31,583 nt of DNA, taken from NCBI GenBank assembly GCA_036491035.1, contig DASXCU010000101.1, positions 1-31,583 of the forward strand. Direction: 5' to 3'. Positions within the stretch are counted from its first letter, which is position 1. Each line of letters begins with the position of its first letter. Both the position numbers and the translations under genes were made by a program. This DNA comes from Galbitalea sp036491035 (GTDB lineage Bacteria; Actinomycetota; Actinomycetes; Actinomycetales; Microbacteriaceae). The notes beneath the pieces were generated by a model. It was given only the letters and a program-made list of their open reading frames with translations. It ran no database searches and had not been told where the DNA came from. This document shows, in pieces, positions 21,068-28,323 of this stretch.

Positions 21068-22147
21068 GTGGCGAGTCACCTGTCGACATCTCCTGTTGAC
21101 CGTGGGGTGTGGCCGCTACCGCTCGTCGACGGCGTTTCGTCGCGCACGTGGTCCATGCTGGCCTCCGTCGGCGTGACGATCTGGGCGCTCGCCGCAGTGC
21201 TACTCGTGGTGCTGAACTTCGCCGCACCGCAATTGAATGACGTCCGAACGGGCTCGCCGATCGCGATAATCGCGGCGGCTTCGTTCGTCGTGGGGGCGAT
21301 AGCGACCCTCACCGGTTTTCCGCTGACCTACCGCCAGGCAGACCGCGAGCGCTTGGCGGGATACACGACCATGCGCTGGAGGTCGTATCGGTGGCTTCCC
21401 GTCGTCAACCCGCGGACGCTCGTCATCGAACACGGTCAGTTCACCCAGTGGGATCCGACGACGGCCCGGGCGCGCACTCCGTGGGCTACGACGCCGAGCG
21501 TTAAGGTCGCGCAGGCGCCGTGGGTCCCCCTCCCCCTTTCCGCACCGTCGAGGGCCTCCATCGTCGTGGCCGGCACCGTCAGCGCCGCCCTTTCGCTGGC
21601 GGCGGCGTGGTCCCGCGTCCAGCACGGGGCGGTGTCGACCTCTGACAACCTGTTCATCGGAGCGGTCGTCACAGGCAGCCTGCTCGTGGCGACATTCGCC
21701 TTTGCTCTCGTCTTACGGGCAGTCCAATCGAACCGGCTGGCGACTATCAGTGGTCTCACCAGCGGGATCATCGTCGCGTGCTTCTCGGCGCCGGAAATTC
21801 GCGGTTCAGCGGAACGCCTGGGGCTCGAAAAGCGATCAATTCCCCGGATACCGGTGCTCGTGTTCGACCAGGACGGCTTCACAATCTGGCGTGCTTCCGG
21901 TGTTCCGGCGCCGCTAGTGAGCTTCCCTCGGCGCGACGTGCTCGATGTCGGGACCTTCACAATCGTGAGCGGTCGCGCTTTCTCACCGGGCATGGAAATC
22001 ACTGTCGTCCCACCCGACGAGCGCTGGCCCTTTCTGATGACGTTCACCGTCTTCGACCCCACGCGGATCTTCGCGACGGCGAGCAACGGGAGAATCCAGG
22101 CGATCGCAAACTCCGTGACGGAGTTGTGGACCGGTAACCGGATTTAG
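21068..22147 (+). CDS. Four-helix membrane protein of unknown function
   Basis: A 359-residue protein without a recognised family. Membrane helices are predicted at 31-52, 65-85, 163-181 and 194-216. A soluble segment of about 75 residues with conserved-looking aromatic positions (MRWRSYRWLPVVNPRTLVIE) lies between helices 2 and 3, and a soluble C-terminal domain of about 140 residues follows helix 4, with beta-strand-like sequence (RIPVLVFDQDGFTIWRASG). The pattern, two helices, a small domain, two helices and a PH-like tail, is reminiscent of bacterial membrane PH-domain proteins, but this is inference. GTG at 21068 was chosen because GTGGGG lies just upstream; GTG at 21056 is an alternative. 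The longer open frame to 20600 overlaps the divergent gene. Confidence 0.65.
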   Translation: MASHLSTSPVDRGVWPLPLVDGVSSRTWSMLASVGVTIWALAAVLLVVLNFAAPQLNDVRTGSPIAIIAAASFVVGAIATLTGFPLTYRQADRERLAGYTTMRWRSYRWLPVVNPRTLVIEHGQFTQWDPTTARARTPWATTPSVKVAQAPWVPLPLSAPSRASIVVAGTVSAALSLAAAWSRVQHGAVSTSDNLFIGAVVTGSLLVATFAFALVLRAVQSNRLATISGLTSGIIVACFSAPEIRGSAERLGLEKRSIPRIPVLVFDQDGFTIWRASGVPAPLVSFPRRDVLDVGTFTIVSGRAFSPGMEITVVPPDERWPFLMTFTVFDPTRIFATASNGRIQAIANSVTELWTGNRI

Positions 22148-22256
22148 GCATTCATTACTCATAGTCAGCGCTGTTGCTTAGTCCGAGACTTTCTCGTGAG
22201 CCCGTTGGCAGTCTGCGCCACAGCGGGACCCCTAACTACGACGAAAGGTAACCCTC

Positions 22257-22676
22257 ATGGGTCTCTTCAAAGATTTCAAAGACATGAAAGACATGGTCGA
22301 GGCCGCCCCCGGCATGATCGACTCCGCCCAGCAGCTTCAGGCCAACGCCCAGGCCCAGGCCGCCGCGGCGCAGGCACAGTTCGGTGCGGGCGGTATGGGC
22401 GGACAGGCCTACGTCAATAACCTGAACGCCGGCATCAACGGTGAGCCGTCGGCCGAGGCCCTCGCTCCGATCAGCGGCGTCAGCCTCGAGGCCTACACCG
22501 CCGTCATCAAGGAGCTCGGCGCTCGCGGTAACGACCAAAGCCTGCTGCCCGAGATCGCGCAGTCGAAGGGCATCCAGCCGGCCGACTGGGAGAAGGCGAA
22601 GGAGGGCTGGGGCGCACGCATCAAGGACGACCGCGCGCTCGGCTCGAAGTTCAACACCCTCTACACCTCGGCGTAG
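22257..22676 (+). CDS. Small conserved protein, first of a pair
   Basis: A 139-residue soluble protein that I cannot assign. The N-terminus MGLFKDFKDMKDMVE forms an amphipathic helix with Phe/Leu/Met on one face and Lys/Asp on the other. Residues 20-45 are Gln/Ala-rich (QLQANAQAQAAAAQAQF), then a Gly-rich turn. The C-terminal half (about 70-139), GVSLEAYTAVIKELGARG...KGIQPADWEKAKEGWGARI, looks like a compact three-helix domain with conserved Trp residues. ATG at 22257 has AAAGG 8 bases upstream. The next gene starts 2 bases after its stop codon, so both are made from one message. Confidence 0.75.
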   Translation: MGLFKDFKDMKDMVEAAPGMIDSAQQLQANAQAQAAAAQAQFGAGGMGGQAYVNNLNAGINGEPSAEALAPISGVSLEAYTAVIKELGARGNDQSLLPEIAQSKGIQPADWEKAKEGWGARIKDDRALGSKFNTLYTSA

Positions 22677-22678
22677 TC

Positions 22679-23080
22679 ATGGGCTTCTTCGGTGATCTGA
22701 ACAAGCTCCGCATCCAGGGCGAGGAGATGCGGGAGAAGCAGGACGTCAAGGGCGACATGGCGAATGCCAAAGCCAAGATGGACGCAATGAACGCGGCCTA
22801 CGCCGCTGCCGCTCCGAAGCCCGAGGATCCCGCCAGCGAGGCGCGTCGAGTGGATGCGACGGCGACGGTCCAGTCCGCCCAGCAGACCGGGATGATGGTG
22901 AACATGAGCCAGGGCGTGCAGGTCAAGCTGCTCGTCATGATCAATGGGATCCCCACGCCGGTCACCACGATGTTGCTGGTTCCGTACCTCAACCTCGCCC
23001 GGCTCCAGCCGGGTGCACAGCTGTCTGTGTCGATCGATCCGACCATCCCCGAGTCGGTCCGTATCGACTGGAGCAAATAG
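22679..23080 (+). CDS. Small conserved protein, second of a pair
   Basis: A 133-residue protein whose start, MGFFGDLNKLRIQGEEMREK, resembles that of its upstream partner. A charged helical segment (to about residue 45, Lys/Ala/Met-rich) is followed by a Pro-Glu linker and a beta-rich C-terminal domain, QVKLLVMINGIPTPVTTMLL and LQPGAQLSVSIDPTIPESVR. The last part has the form seen at the end of many actinobacterial small proteins that carry an OB-like domain ending in VxVDPxxPxxVxIDW. No signal peptide or membrane helix. The gene starts 2 bases after the stop of the first and is followed by a strong terminator, which closes the operon. Confidence 0.75.
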   Translation: MGFFGDLNKLRIQGEEMREKQDVKGDMANAKAKMDAMNAAYAAAAPKPEDPASEARRVDATATVQSAQQTGMMVNMSQGVQVKLLVMINGIPTPVTTMLLVPYLNLARLQPGAQLSVSIDPTIPESVRIDWSK

Positions 23081-23095
23081 CTCACACAGCTCAAA

Positions 23096-23139
23096 GCGCC
23101 GCTCCCGGTCCGAACTATCGGGGGCGGCGTCTTTGTGTT
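23096..23139 (+). terminator. Intrinsic terminator after the small-protein pair
   Basis: A 12-bp stem, 23096-23107 against 23119-23130, with only two G-T pairs and an 11-base loop, is followed by TCTTTGTGTT. The left arm starts 16 bases after the stop at 23080. It is the clearest rho-independent terminator in the window. Confidence 0.85.
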
Positions 23140-23159
23140 CCATACGGGAGAATTGAGCC

Positions 23160-24224
23160 ATGAAGCTGCATGACTCGAACTACCGCGGATTCGCCAGCGA
23201 CAACTACGCCGGAACGCACCCGGAGATCATCGCGGCGATCGCGGAGGCCAACGAGGGCCACCAGGTCGCCTACGGCGAGGACGTCTACACTGCCGAGCTG
23301 CAGAAGGTCATGAAGGACCACTTCGGCCAGCAGGCCGAGACGTTCCCCGTGTTCAACGGAACCGGTGCGAACGTCACCGCCCTGACGAGCGTCATGCCCC
23401 GCTGGGGCGCCGTCATTGCGACGAGCACCGCGCACATCCACACGGACGAGGGCGCCGCGCCGGAACGCATCAGCGGACTCAAGCTGCTCACCGTGCAGAC
23501 CCCGGACGGCAAGTTCACTCCCGACCTGATCGACACCGAGGCATGGGGGTGGGGCGACGAACACCGCGCCCAGCCCGCGGCCGTCAGCATCACTCAGACG
23601 ACCGAGCTCGGGACGCTCTACTCCGTCGCGGAGATTCGCGCGATCGCCGACTACGTTCATGCGCGCGGAATGGTCCTCCACATGGATGGCGCGCGCATCT
23701 CCAACGCCGCGGCTGCACTTGGCGTCCCGCTGCGCGACTTCACAACCGACGCCGGCGTCGACATCCTGAGCTTCGGCGGAACGAAGAACGGACTGCTCTA
23801 CGGCGAGGCCATCGTGCTGCTCGACCCGTCGAAATCGGACGGCCTGGTGTTTCTGCGCAAGCTCAACATGCAGCTCGCCTCGAAGATGCGGTTCGTGAGC
23901 GCACAACTGCTCGCTCTGCTCACCGACGACCTGTACCTGCGGTCGGCGACGCAGGCCAACGCGATGGCGGCGCGGCTTCGGTCCGCGCTCGAGGCGGGGA
24001 TCGCCGACGGCTCGATCAAGGGCCTCACGTTCAGCCAGGAGACGCGGGCGAATGCCGTGTTCGCTGTGCTCGACAACGCCGCGGCCGATCGTATCCGCGA
24101 GCGGGTTCGCTTCTACGACTGGGACCGCGCCGCCGGCGAGGTGAGGTGGATGACCGCATTCGATACCACCGAGGCAGACATCGACCACTTCGTCGCCGTC
24201 ATCACGGAGGAGCTCGCGCGGTAG
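23160..24224 (+). CDS. Low-specificity threonine aldolase family protein
   Basis: A 354-residue PLP enzyme of the beta-eliminating lyase/threonine aldolase family, which splits threonine or allo-threonine into glycine and acetaldehyde, or acts on related beta-hydroxy amino acids. The PLP-binding Lys209 lies in SFGGTKNGLLYGEA; the cofactor Asp and Arg are in HMDGARISNAAAALGV; the FASDNYAGTHPEI start and the FNGTGANVTAL loop also match. Length is normal (340-360). ATG at 23160 has GGGAGAA 7 bases upstream. The gene follows the terminator directly, so it must have its own promoter, which I could not place with confidence. Confidence 0.92.
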   Translation: MKLHDSNYRGFASDNYAGTHPEIIAAIAEANEGHQVAYGEDVYTAELQKVMKDHFGQQAETFPVFNGTGANVTALTSVMPRWGAVIATSTAHIHTDEGAAPERISGLKLLTVQTPDGKFTPDLIDTEAWGWGDEHRAQPAAVSITQTTELGTLYSVAEIRAIADYVHARGMVLHMDGARISNAAAALGVPLRDFTTDAGVDILSFGGTKNGLLYGEAIVLLDPSKSDGLVFLRKLNMQLASKMRFVSAQLLALLTDDLYLRSATQANAMAARLRSALEAGIADGSIKGLTFSQETRANAVFAVLDNAAADRIRERVRFYDWDRAAGEVRWMTAFDTTEADIDHFVAVITEELAR

Positions 24225-24301
24225 AACGGTCGGGCGTGTAAAACCTGCGTTAAAACTGGCTTTTGTTTGGGAAATGTTCTCACCGCATACCCCGCCACCA
24301 A

Positions 24302-24307
24302 TAGGCT
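24302..24307 (+). promoter_or_regulatory. -10 element TAGGCT, leaderless promoter of the cytosine permease operon
   Basis: TAGGCT is followed by CTGGCC and the ATG at 24314. Upstream, an AT-rich stretch contains two similar elements, TAAAACCTG (24239-24247) and TAAAACTGG (24251-24259), which may be an operator. Confidence 0.5.
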
Positions 24308-24313
24308 CTGGCC

Positions 24314-25777
24314 ATGGCCATCACCGAAGCTACCCGCACTAGCGCGACCACCGTTGAACCTGGCGGTATCGAAGCTATCCCGTCCACAAAACGTCACGGT
24401 TCGCCGTGGCAGTTGCTCGCAACCTGGAGCGCCCCGAACCTCGAGTTCGCCACCGTATTTGTTGGCGTCATCGCCGTCGCCTTCTTCGGGCTCGGCTTCT
24501 GGCAGGCCATCGCCGCGATCGTCGTCGGCAACGCGCTCGGAGCCGCATCGCAGGGAGCACTGTCCACCTGGGGTCCCCGCGAGGGACTCGCCCAGCTGGT
24601 CCTGAGCCGCACCGCTTTCGGCACGCGTGGCAACATCATCCCGGCCGCGATCAATTCGCTCGTGGCCGGCATCGGATGGTTCGCGGTCAACTCCGTCTCC
24701 GGAGCATTCGCCCTTTCTCTCCTGATCCCGGCACTCCCGACCTGGGCTTCGCTGATCATCATCGTCGTCCTCGAGATCGTCCTGGCCTTCATCGGTCACG
24801 ACCTCGTGCAGGTGTTCGAGCGTTACGCGAGCATCGTGCTCGGCGTGATCTTCCTGATCGCGGTCGTGGCCGTCTTCATCTCGGCGCACACCGCCGTCAG
24901 CGGTGCGGGATCGCAGAGCCTCAGCTTCGGTGGCTTCACGCTGACCGCCGCCGCCGCCTTCGGCTACGCCGCCGGCTGGAACCCGTACGCGTCCGACTAC
25001 AGCCGCTACCTGCCGAAGGTCTCCAGCCGTAAGAAGATCTTCTGGGCCGCCGGGCTCGGCAACTTCCTGAGCTGCACGATCCTGATGGCCGGTGGCGCCG
25101 CTGCCGCAACGCTGGCGGGCTACAACCCCGACAACCCGACCGACTCGTTCGTCGCCGCATCCGTGATGCCGTTCTGGGTTCGCGAGATCACACTCGTTGC
25201 CATCGCCGTCGGGGCGATCGCCGCCAACGCCCTCAATGTGTACTCGGGCGCCATGTCGTTCCTTGCCGTCGGCATCAAGATCCCGTTCGGTCTCCGCCGG
25301 GCAATCGTCGCCGTCGGCTTCGGCATCATCGGCTTCTTCGTCGCCCTGTCCGCGCTGAAGGATGCCGGAACCAGCTACACGAACTTCCTGCTGGTGATTG
25401 CGTACTGGATCGCGCCGTGGCTGGGCGTTGTCTTCGTCGACCGCCTGCTGCGTCGCGGAACCGCGATCACCGACTTCGTGCCGGACAAGGCGAGGTATCG
25501 CAACTGGGCGGGTCCGATCGCATTCGTGGTCGCGACCGTGATCTCGATCTGGCTGTTCTCCGACCAGACCTTCTATAGCGGTGTGTTCGTGAAGGCGACC
25601 ACGCCGAACGCCAAGTTCGCGATCTCCGCCATCGGCGACCTGACCGCCGTGGTCGGATTCGTGCTCGCGGGACTGCTCTACTTCATCCTGTTCAAGGTGA
25701 CCAGGCCAAAGGTCGGCGGTGACCTTGCGTCCGAGCCCGACCTCGTCGTCGGAGTCGATGCGGCGGAGGCCCGCTAG
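24314..25777 (+). CDS. Cytosine/purine permease of the NCS1 family (CodB-like)
   Basis: A 487-residue membrane transporter of the nucleobase:cation symporter-1 family, predicted to have 12 transmembrane helices. The first helices (ATVFVGVIAVAFFGLGFWQA) follow a 40-residue cytoplasmic N-terminus; the conserved SRTAFGTRGNIIPA motif, the FGYAAGWNPYASDYSRYLP block of helix 6, and the later NFLLVIAYWIAPWLGVVFVD block are characteristic of purine/cytosine permeases. It most likely imports cytosine, because the next gene, 3 bases downstream, encodes a cytosine deaminase; hypoxanthine or other bases remain possible. The start is supported by the leaderless-type promoter at 24302. A fairly conventional transporter in an informative operon. 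Confidence 0.92.
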   Translation: MAITEATRTSATTVEPGGIEAIPSTKRHGSPWQLLATWSAPNLEFATVFVGVIAVAFFGLGFWQAIAAIVVGNALGAASQGALSTWGPREGLAQLVLSRTAFGTRGNIIPAAINSLVAGIGWFAVNSVSGAFALSLLIPALPTWASLIIIVVLEIVLAFIGHDLVQVFERYASIVLGVIFLIAVVAVFISAHTAVSGAGSQSLSFGGFTLTAAAAFGYAAGWNPYASDYSRYLPKVSSRKKIFWAAGLGNFLSCTILMAGGAAAATLAGYNPDNPTDSFVAASVMPFWVREITLVAIAVGAIAANALNVYSGAMSFLAVGIKIPFGLRRAIVAVGFGIIGFFVALSALKDAGTSYTNFLLVIAYWIAPWLGVVFVDRLLRRGTAITDFVPDKARYRNWAGPIAFVVATVISIWLFSDQTFYSGVFVKATTPNAKFAISAIGDLTAVVGFVLAGLLYFILFKVTRPKVGGDLASEPDLVVGVDAAEAR

Positions 25778-25780
25778 ATC

Positions 25781-26245
25781 ATGACGGATGAGAATCTCCA
25801 CGTCACCGACGAAGAGAAACTTGCTGTCGCCGTCGGCGAGGCCCTCGCGGGTCTCGCCGAGGGCGGCATCCCGATCGGCGCTGCGCTCTTCGATGAGGAT
25901 GGCCGCCTGCTCGGCAGCGGACACAACCAGCGCCTGCAGGGCGACAACCCGGCGCTGCACGGCGAAACCGCCGCATTCCTCGCTGCGGGTCGCCAGAAGA
26001 GCTACCGCAAGACGACCATGGTCACGACGTTGTCACCGTGCTGGTACTGCTCCGGTCTTGTTCGCCAGTTCGGGATCGGGCGCGTGGTCGTCGGCGACAC
26101 CGTCAACTTCTTCGGCGGCCAGGACTGGCTCGTCGAGAACGGCACCGAGGTCACTACGCTGAACGACCCCGAGTTGATCAAGATCATGGGCGACTTCATC
26201 GACGCGAACCCCGTGCTCTGGAACGAGGACATCGGCGAGGAGTAG
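25781..26245 (+). CDS. Cytosine deaminase of the yeast Fcy1 type (CDA superfamily)
   Basis: A 154-residue zinc enzyme that should convert cytosine to uracil. Zinc and catalytic residues: His60-x-Glu62 (ALHGETAAFL) and Cys87-x-x-Cys90 (LSPCWYC), equal in spacing to yeast cytosine deaminase. Asn49 in GSGHNQR matches the substrate-binding Asn, the segment GRVVVGDTVNF matches the yeast VVGENVNF region, and the tail LWNEDIGEE carries the Trp147 and Asp150 that correspond to Trp152 and Asp155 closing the yeast active site. It is unrelated in fold to the CodA amidohydrolase normally paired with CodB in enterobacteria. Only 3 bases separate it from the permease stop. Deamination of a close cytosine analogue cannot be excluded. 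Confidence 0.9.
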   Translation: MTDENLHVTDEEKLAVAVGEALAGLAEGGIPIGAALFDEDGRLLGSGHNQRLQGDNPALHGETAAFLAAGRQKSYRKTTMVTTLSPCWYCSGLVRQFGIGRVVVGDTVNFFGGQDWLVENGTEVTTLNDPELIKIMGDFIDANPVLWNEDIGEE

Positions 26246-26271
26246 CCCTGGCTCGCCCCGGTGGCGGCTAC
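26242..26271. terminator. Possible bidirectional hairpin between convergent genes
   Basis: GTAGCC (26242-26247) and GGCTAC (26266-26271) are reverse complements and include the stop codons of both convergent genes. The stem is short, the loop is 18 bases and no T-run follows, so termination is only a possibility. Confidence 0.3.
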
Positions 26272-27317
26272 GGGCGGAGCAGCACCTTCGTGGCGCGGCG
26301 CTCGTCCATCGCGGCGTAGGCCTCGGCGACCTCGCTGAGTGGCAGCTCCAGGTCAAACACGCGGCCCGGGTTGAGGCGGTGGTCGAGCACCTCCGGGAGC
26401 AGCTCCTGGATGTAGTTGCGCACGGGAGCGACGCCACCGTTGACGCCGACGTTGCGGTTGAAGAGCGTGCGGATGGGCAGTTCGGCACCGCCGTTCGGAA
26501 CGCCGACGTATCCGACCATTCCGCCCGGTCGAACGGACTTGATCGCCTGGTCCATCGACTCCGCGGTGCCGACGCACTCGAGCACGATGTCCGGCCCGAT
26601 CCCGTCGAACATGTTGCGGATGGCCTTGATGCCGTCCTCGCCGCGTTCCTCGACCGCATCCGTCGCACCGAACTCGAACGCGATCGCCTGGCGGTCCGCG
26701 TGACGCGACATTGCGACGATGCGGGATGCGCCGAGTCGCTTGGCCGCGAGGATCGCGCACAGTCCCACTGCTCCATCGCCGACGACGGCAACCGTGCTGC
26801 CGTGGGTCACGCCGCCGGAGAGCGCAGCGTGGTGGCCGGTGCCCATTACGTCCGCCAGCGTGAGCAGGCTCGGGATGAGGGCCGGGTCCGGCTGGCCCGG
26901 AGTCGCGACGAGTGAGCCGTCGGCGTGTGGAACACGAACGAACTCGCCCTGGCCGCCGTCCGCGAAGTGGCCGGAGCGGTCATCCGCACCCCACCATCCG
27001 CCATGCAGGCAGGATGTGCTGACGCCGTTCTCGCAGTTGGTGCAGGTCATGTCGCAGTCGTAGAAGGGCGCGATGACGAAATCGCCGACCTTGATCTTCT
27101 TGACCTCGTCGCCGATCGCCTCCACGATGCCGACGAACTCGTGACCGATGCGGTGTGCACCCTCGCGGGTCACGACGCCGCGGTACGGCCACAGGTCCGA
27201 CCCGCAGACGCACGCCGCGACAACGCGCACGATCGCGTCGATGCCGGTGGAGAGCTCGGGGTCCGGAACCTCTTCGAGCCGGATGTCGCGTTCGCCGTAG
27301 ATCAGGGTTGCAAGCAT
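26268..27317 (-). CDS. Zinc-dependent alcohol dehydrogenase family protein
   Basis: A 349-residue medium-chain dehydrogenase/reductase. The catalytic zinc ligands lie in AACVCGSDLWPYRG (Cys38) and RIGHEFVG (His-Glu); a Cys cluster, CDMTCTNCENGVSTSC, stands where the structural zinc is bound; the NAD(P) motif is VVGDGAVGLCA. The WGADDRSGHFADGGQGEFVRVP block is typical of the actinobacterial zinc-dependent alcohol dehydrogenases annotated as formaldehyde or glutathione-independent type, but the substrate is open. ATG at 27317 lies 6 bases after TAGTCT, in a gap of only 14 bases to the upstream gene. It converges on the cytosine deaminase gene. Confidence 0.92.
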   Translation of the reverse strand: MLATLIYGERDIRLEEVPDPELSTGIDAIVRVVAACVCGSDLWPYRGVVTREGAHRIGHEFVGIVEAIGDEVKKIKVGDFVIAPFYDCDMTCTNCENGVSTSCLHGGWWGADDRSGHFADGGQGEFVRVPHADGSLVATPGQPDPALIPSLLTLADVMGTGHHAALSGGVTHGSTVAVVGDGAVGLCAILAAKRLGASRIVAMSRHADRQAIAFEFGATDAVEERGEDGIKAIRNMFDGIGPDIVLECVGTAESMDQAIKSVRPGGMVGYVGVPNGGAELPIRTLFNRNVGVNGGVAPVRNYIQELLPEVLDHRLNPGRVFDLELPLSEVAEAYAAMDERRATKVLLRP

Positions 27318-27323
27318 CCCTTA

Positions 27324-27329
27324 AGACTA
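27324..27329 (-). promoter_or_regulatory. -10 element TAGTCT, leaderless alcohol dehydrogenase promoter
   Basis: TAGTCT on the minus strand fills most of the 14-base gap between the stop at 27332 and the ATG at 27317. Any -35 contact would lie inside the upstream gene's coding end. Confidence 0.5.
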
Positions 27330-27331
27330 GG

Positions 27332-27733
27332 TCAGAGCGCCCGCATCGAGTTGTTGCGGGCGTCGTGCGTGACCTCCGCGAGACCGAGCAGTTCGAGCAG
27401 CGGTGGCATGTACATGCCGAAGCGACCGCGGTAACCCTTGCGCGTTCCGTACCAGCCGCCGACCGGGTTGCTCTCGGAGCGGCCCCAGGCCTCGACAGTG
27501 CCGGCAGCGGGCTCCTTGCCCTCATCCGCGGCGCCGAGGGGGACCCAGTCGCCCTGCTCCTTGAGCCACGCGTGCAGGTCGTCGATCGAGCGCGACAGGT
27601 AGGTCAGTTTGGTCGACCCCACCTGGCACACGATCACGGGCGGATCAGCGGAGTCGTCCTTGTACATGACGTACTCGGATGATCCGGGCGGCGTGGTCAG
27701 GTTCCACGGGTCTTCCTTTGTGCCAGCGCTCAT
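27332..27733 (-). CDS. Small conserved protein (possibly DUF6855)
   Basis: A 133-residue soluble protein that resembles a conserved actinobacterial family of unknown function, which I recall as DUF6855 without being sure of the number. Recognisable blocks are DPWNLTTPPGSSEYVMYKDD at the start, a central LTYLSRSIDDLHAWLKEQGD, then GTVEAWGRSESNPVGGWYG and RGRFGMYMPPLLELLGLAEV near the end. The high Trp and Gly content and the conserved VEAWGRS...GGWYG stretch suggest a small globular fold. ATG at 27733 sits 6 bases after TAGGCT. It diverges from the histidine-kinase operon. Confidence 0.82.
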   Translation of the reverse strand: MSAGTKEDPWNLTTPPGSSEYVMYKDDSADPPVIVCQVGSTKLTYLSRSIDDLHAWLKEQGDWVPLGAADEGKEPAAGTVEAWGRSESNPVGGWYGTRKGYRGRFGMYMPPLLELLGLAEVTHDARNNSMRAL

Positions 27734-27739
27734 GCGGGC

Positions 27740-27745
27740 AGCCTA
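27740..27745 (-). promoter_or_regulatory. -10 element TAGGCT, leaderless promoter of the 27733 gene
   Basis: On the minus strand TAGGCT is followed by GCCCGC and the ATG at 27733. It lies at the far end of the same intergenic region that holds the direct repeats at 27780-27815. Confidence 0.5.
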
Positions 27746-27779
27746 TTCCGCACGCAGCGATCGCGATACCGGAACGTTG

Positions 27780-27815
27780 GTGGGTCCAGCCCCACCCGGT
27801 CGTGGGTTCAGCCCC
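27780..27815. repeat. Two 14-bp direct repeats before the two-component operon
   Basis: GTGGGTCCAGCCCC (27780-27793) and GTGGGTTCAGCCCC (27802-27815) differ in one base and start 22 bases apart, about two helix turns. The first is also part of a perfect GGTGGG-N6-CCCACC inverted repeat (27779-27796). They end 24 bases before the -10 of the operon, where an activator would bind. Confidence 0.65.
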
Positions 27816-27839
27816 GTACCTCCGCGTTGCTCGGATTTG

Positions 27840-27845
27840 TAGCGT
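27840..27845 (+). promoter_or_regulatory. -10 element TAGCGT of the membrane protein/histidine kinase/response regulator operon
   Basis: TAGCGT predicts a start near 27852 and a leader of about 22 bases with an AAAGGAAG ribosome binding site. The position 17 bases upstream holds no -35 consensus, which fits an activator-dependent promoter. Confidence 0.45.
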
Positions 27846-27873
27846 CGAAGAAACAACGAAAGGAAGCAAGACC

Positions 27874-28275
27874 ATGAACAACTCCAAGGAACAAACCGCG
27901 CTCTCGAACGTGAGGAAGCTCGTCGTCATCTACGCCGTGGTCGGCGTTATCCTCCTTGCCACCATGGCCACGGTGGCCCTTCTCCACGGCTCAGTGAGTA
28001 CCTTCATGTGGGTTCGCGCGGGCATCCTGCTCGCGGCGGCGGTGCCGCTCTATCGCTGGACGGCGGATGCGCGACGGGGACTGGTCGCCAGTTTCGATCG
28101 GCTTCGGAAGGTGTCGCTCATCCTGCCGATCGCTATCGTTGCCGTGGATCTCGTTCCCGGCATCTGCCCCGGCTGGTACGCGTCGCTGCAGGGAGTGTCC
28201 GCACTGGCCCTCGTCGCGGTCGCGATACTCACCCGCGTCGGAGCGCTGCGCGGTGCTCGCACAAGCGCCAACTGA
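27874..28275 (+). CDS. Small four-helix membrane protein in the two-component operon
   Basis: A 133-residue membrane protein with helices at about 15-38, 43-60, 79-95 and 103-122 and short loops. No family is recognised. Charged pairs (WTADARRGLVASFDRLRK) in the central loop place that loop on the cytoplasmic side. ATG at 27874 has AAAGGAAG 8 bases upstream; the longer frame to 27679 runs through the regulatory region. It ends 48 bases before the histidine kinase start, and shares its promoter, so it could be an accessory sensor or a target of the pair. Confidence 0.78.
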   Translation: MNNSKEQTALSNVRKLVVIYAVVGVILLATMATVALLHGSVSTFMWVRAGILLAAAVPLYRWTADARRGLVASFDRLRKVSLILPIAIVAVDLVPGICPGWYASLQGVSALALVAVAILTRVGALRGARTSAN

Positions 28276-28323
28276 ACGCCCAGAATGGACAGCACGGGAT
28301 CGGCCGACCGCGAAAGGGGCGCG

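Noticed and set aside
22257..23080. Toxin-antitoxin module
   Set aside because: Two small adjacent genes, but neither shows a toxin fold or a DNA-binding antitoxin domain, and their N-termini resemble each other.
24113..25960. 615-codon open frame on the minus strand
   Set aside because: It is antisense to the permease and the end of the threonine aldolase gene and consists of Asp/Gly/Arg/Glu-rich sequence without domain features, as expected for a shadow frame in GC-rich DNA.
27802..27815. GTGGGTTCAGCCCC resembles a tRNA T-arm
   Set aside because: No acceptor stem, D-arm or anticodon arm can be built around it, and a second near-copy lies 22 bases away, which fits an operator better.
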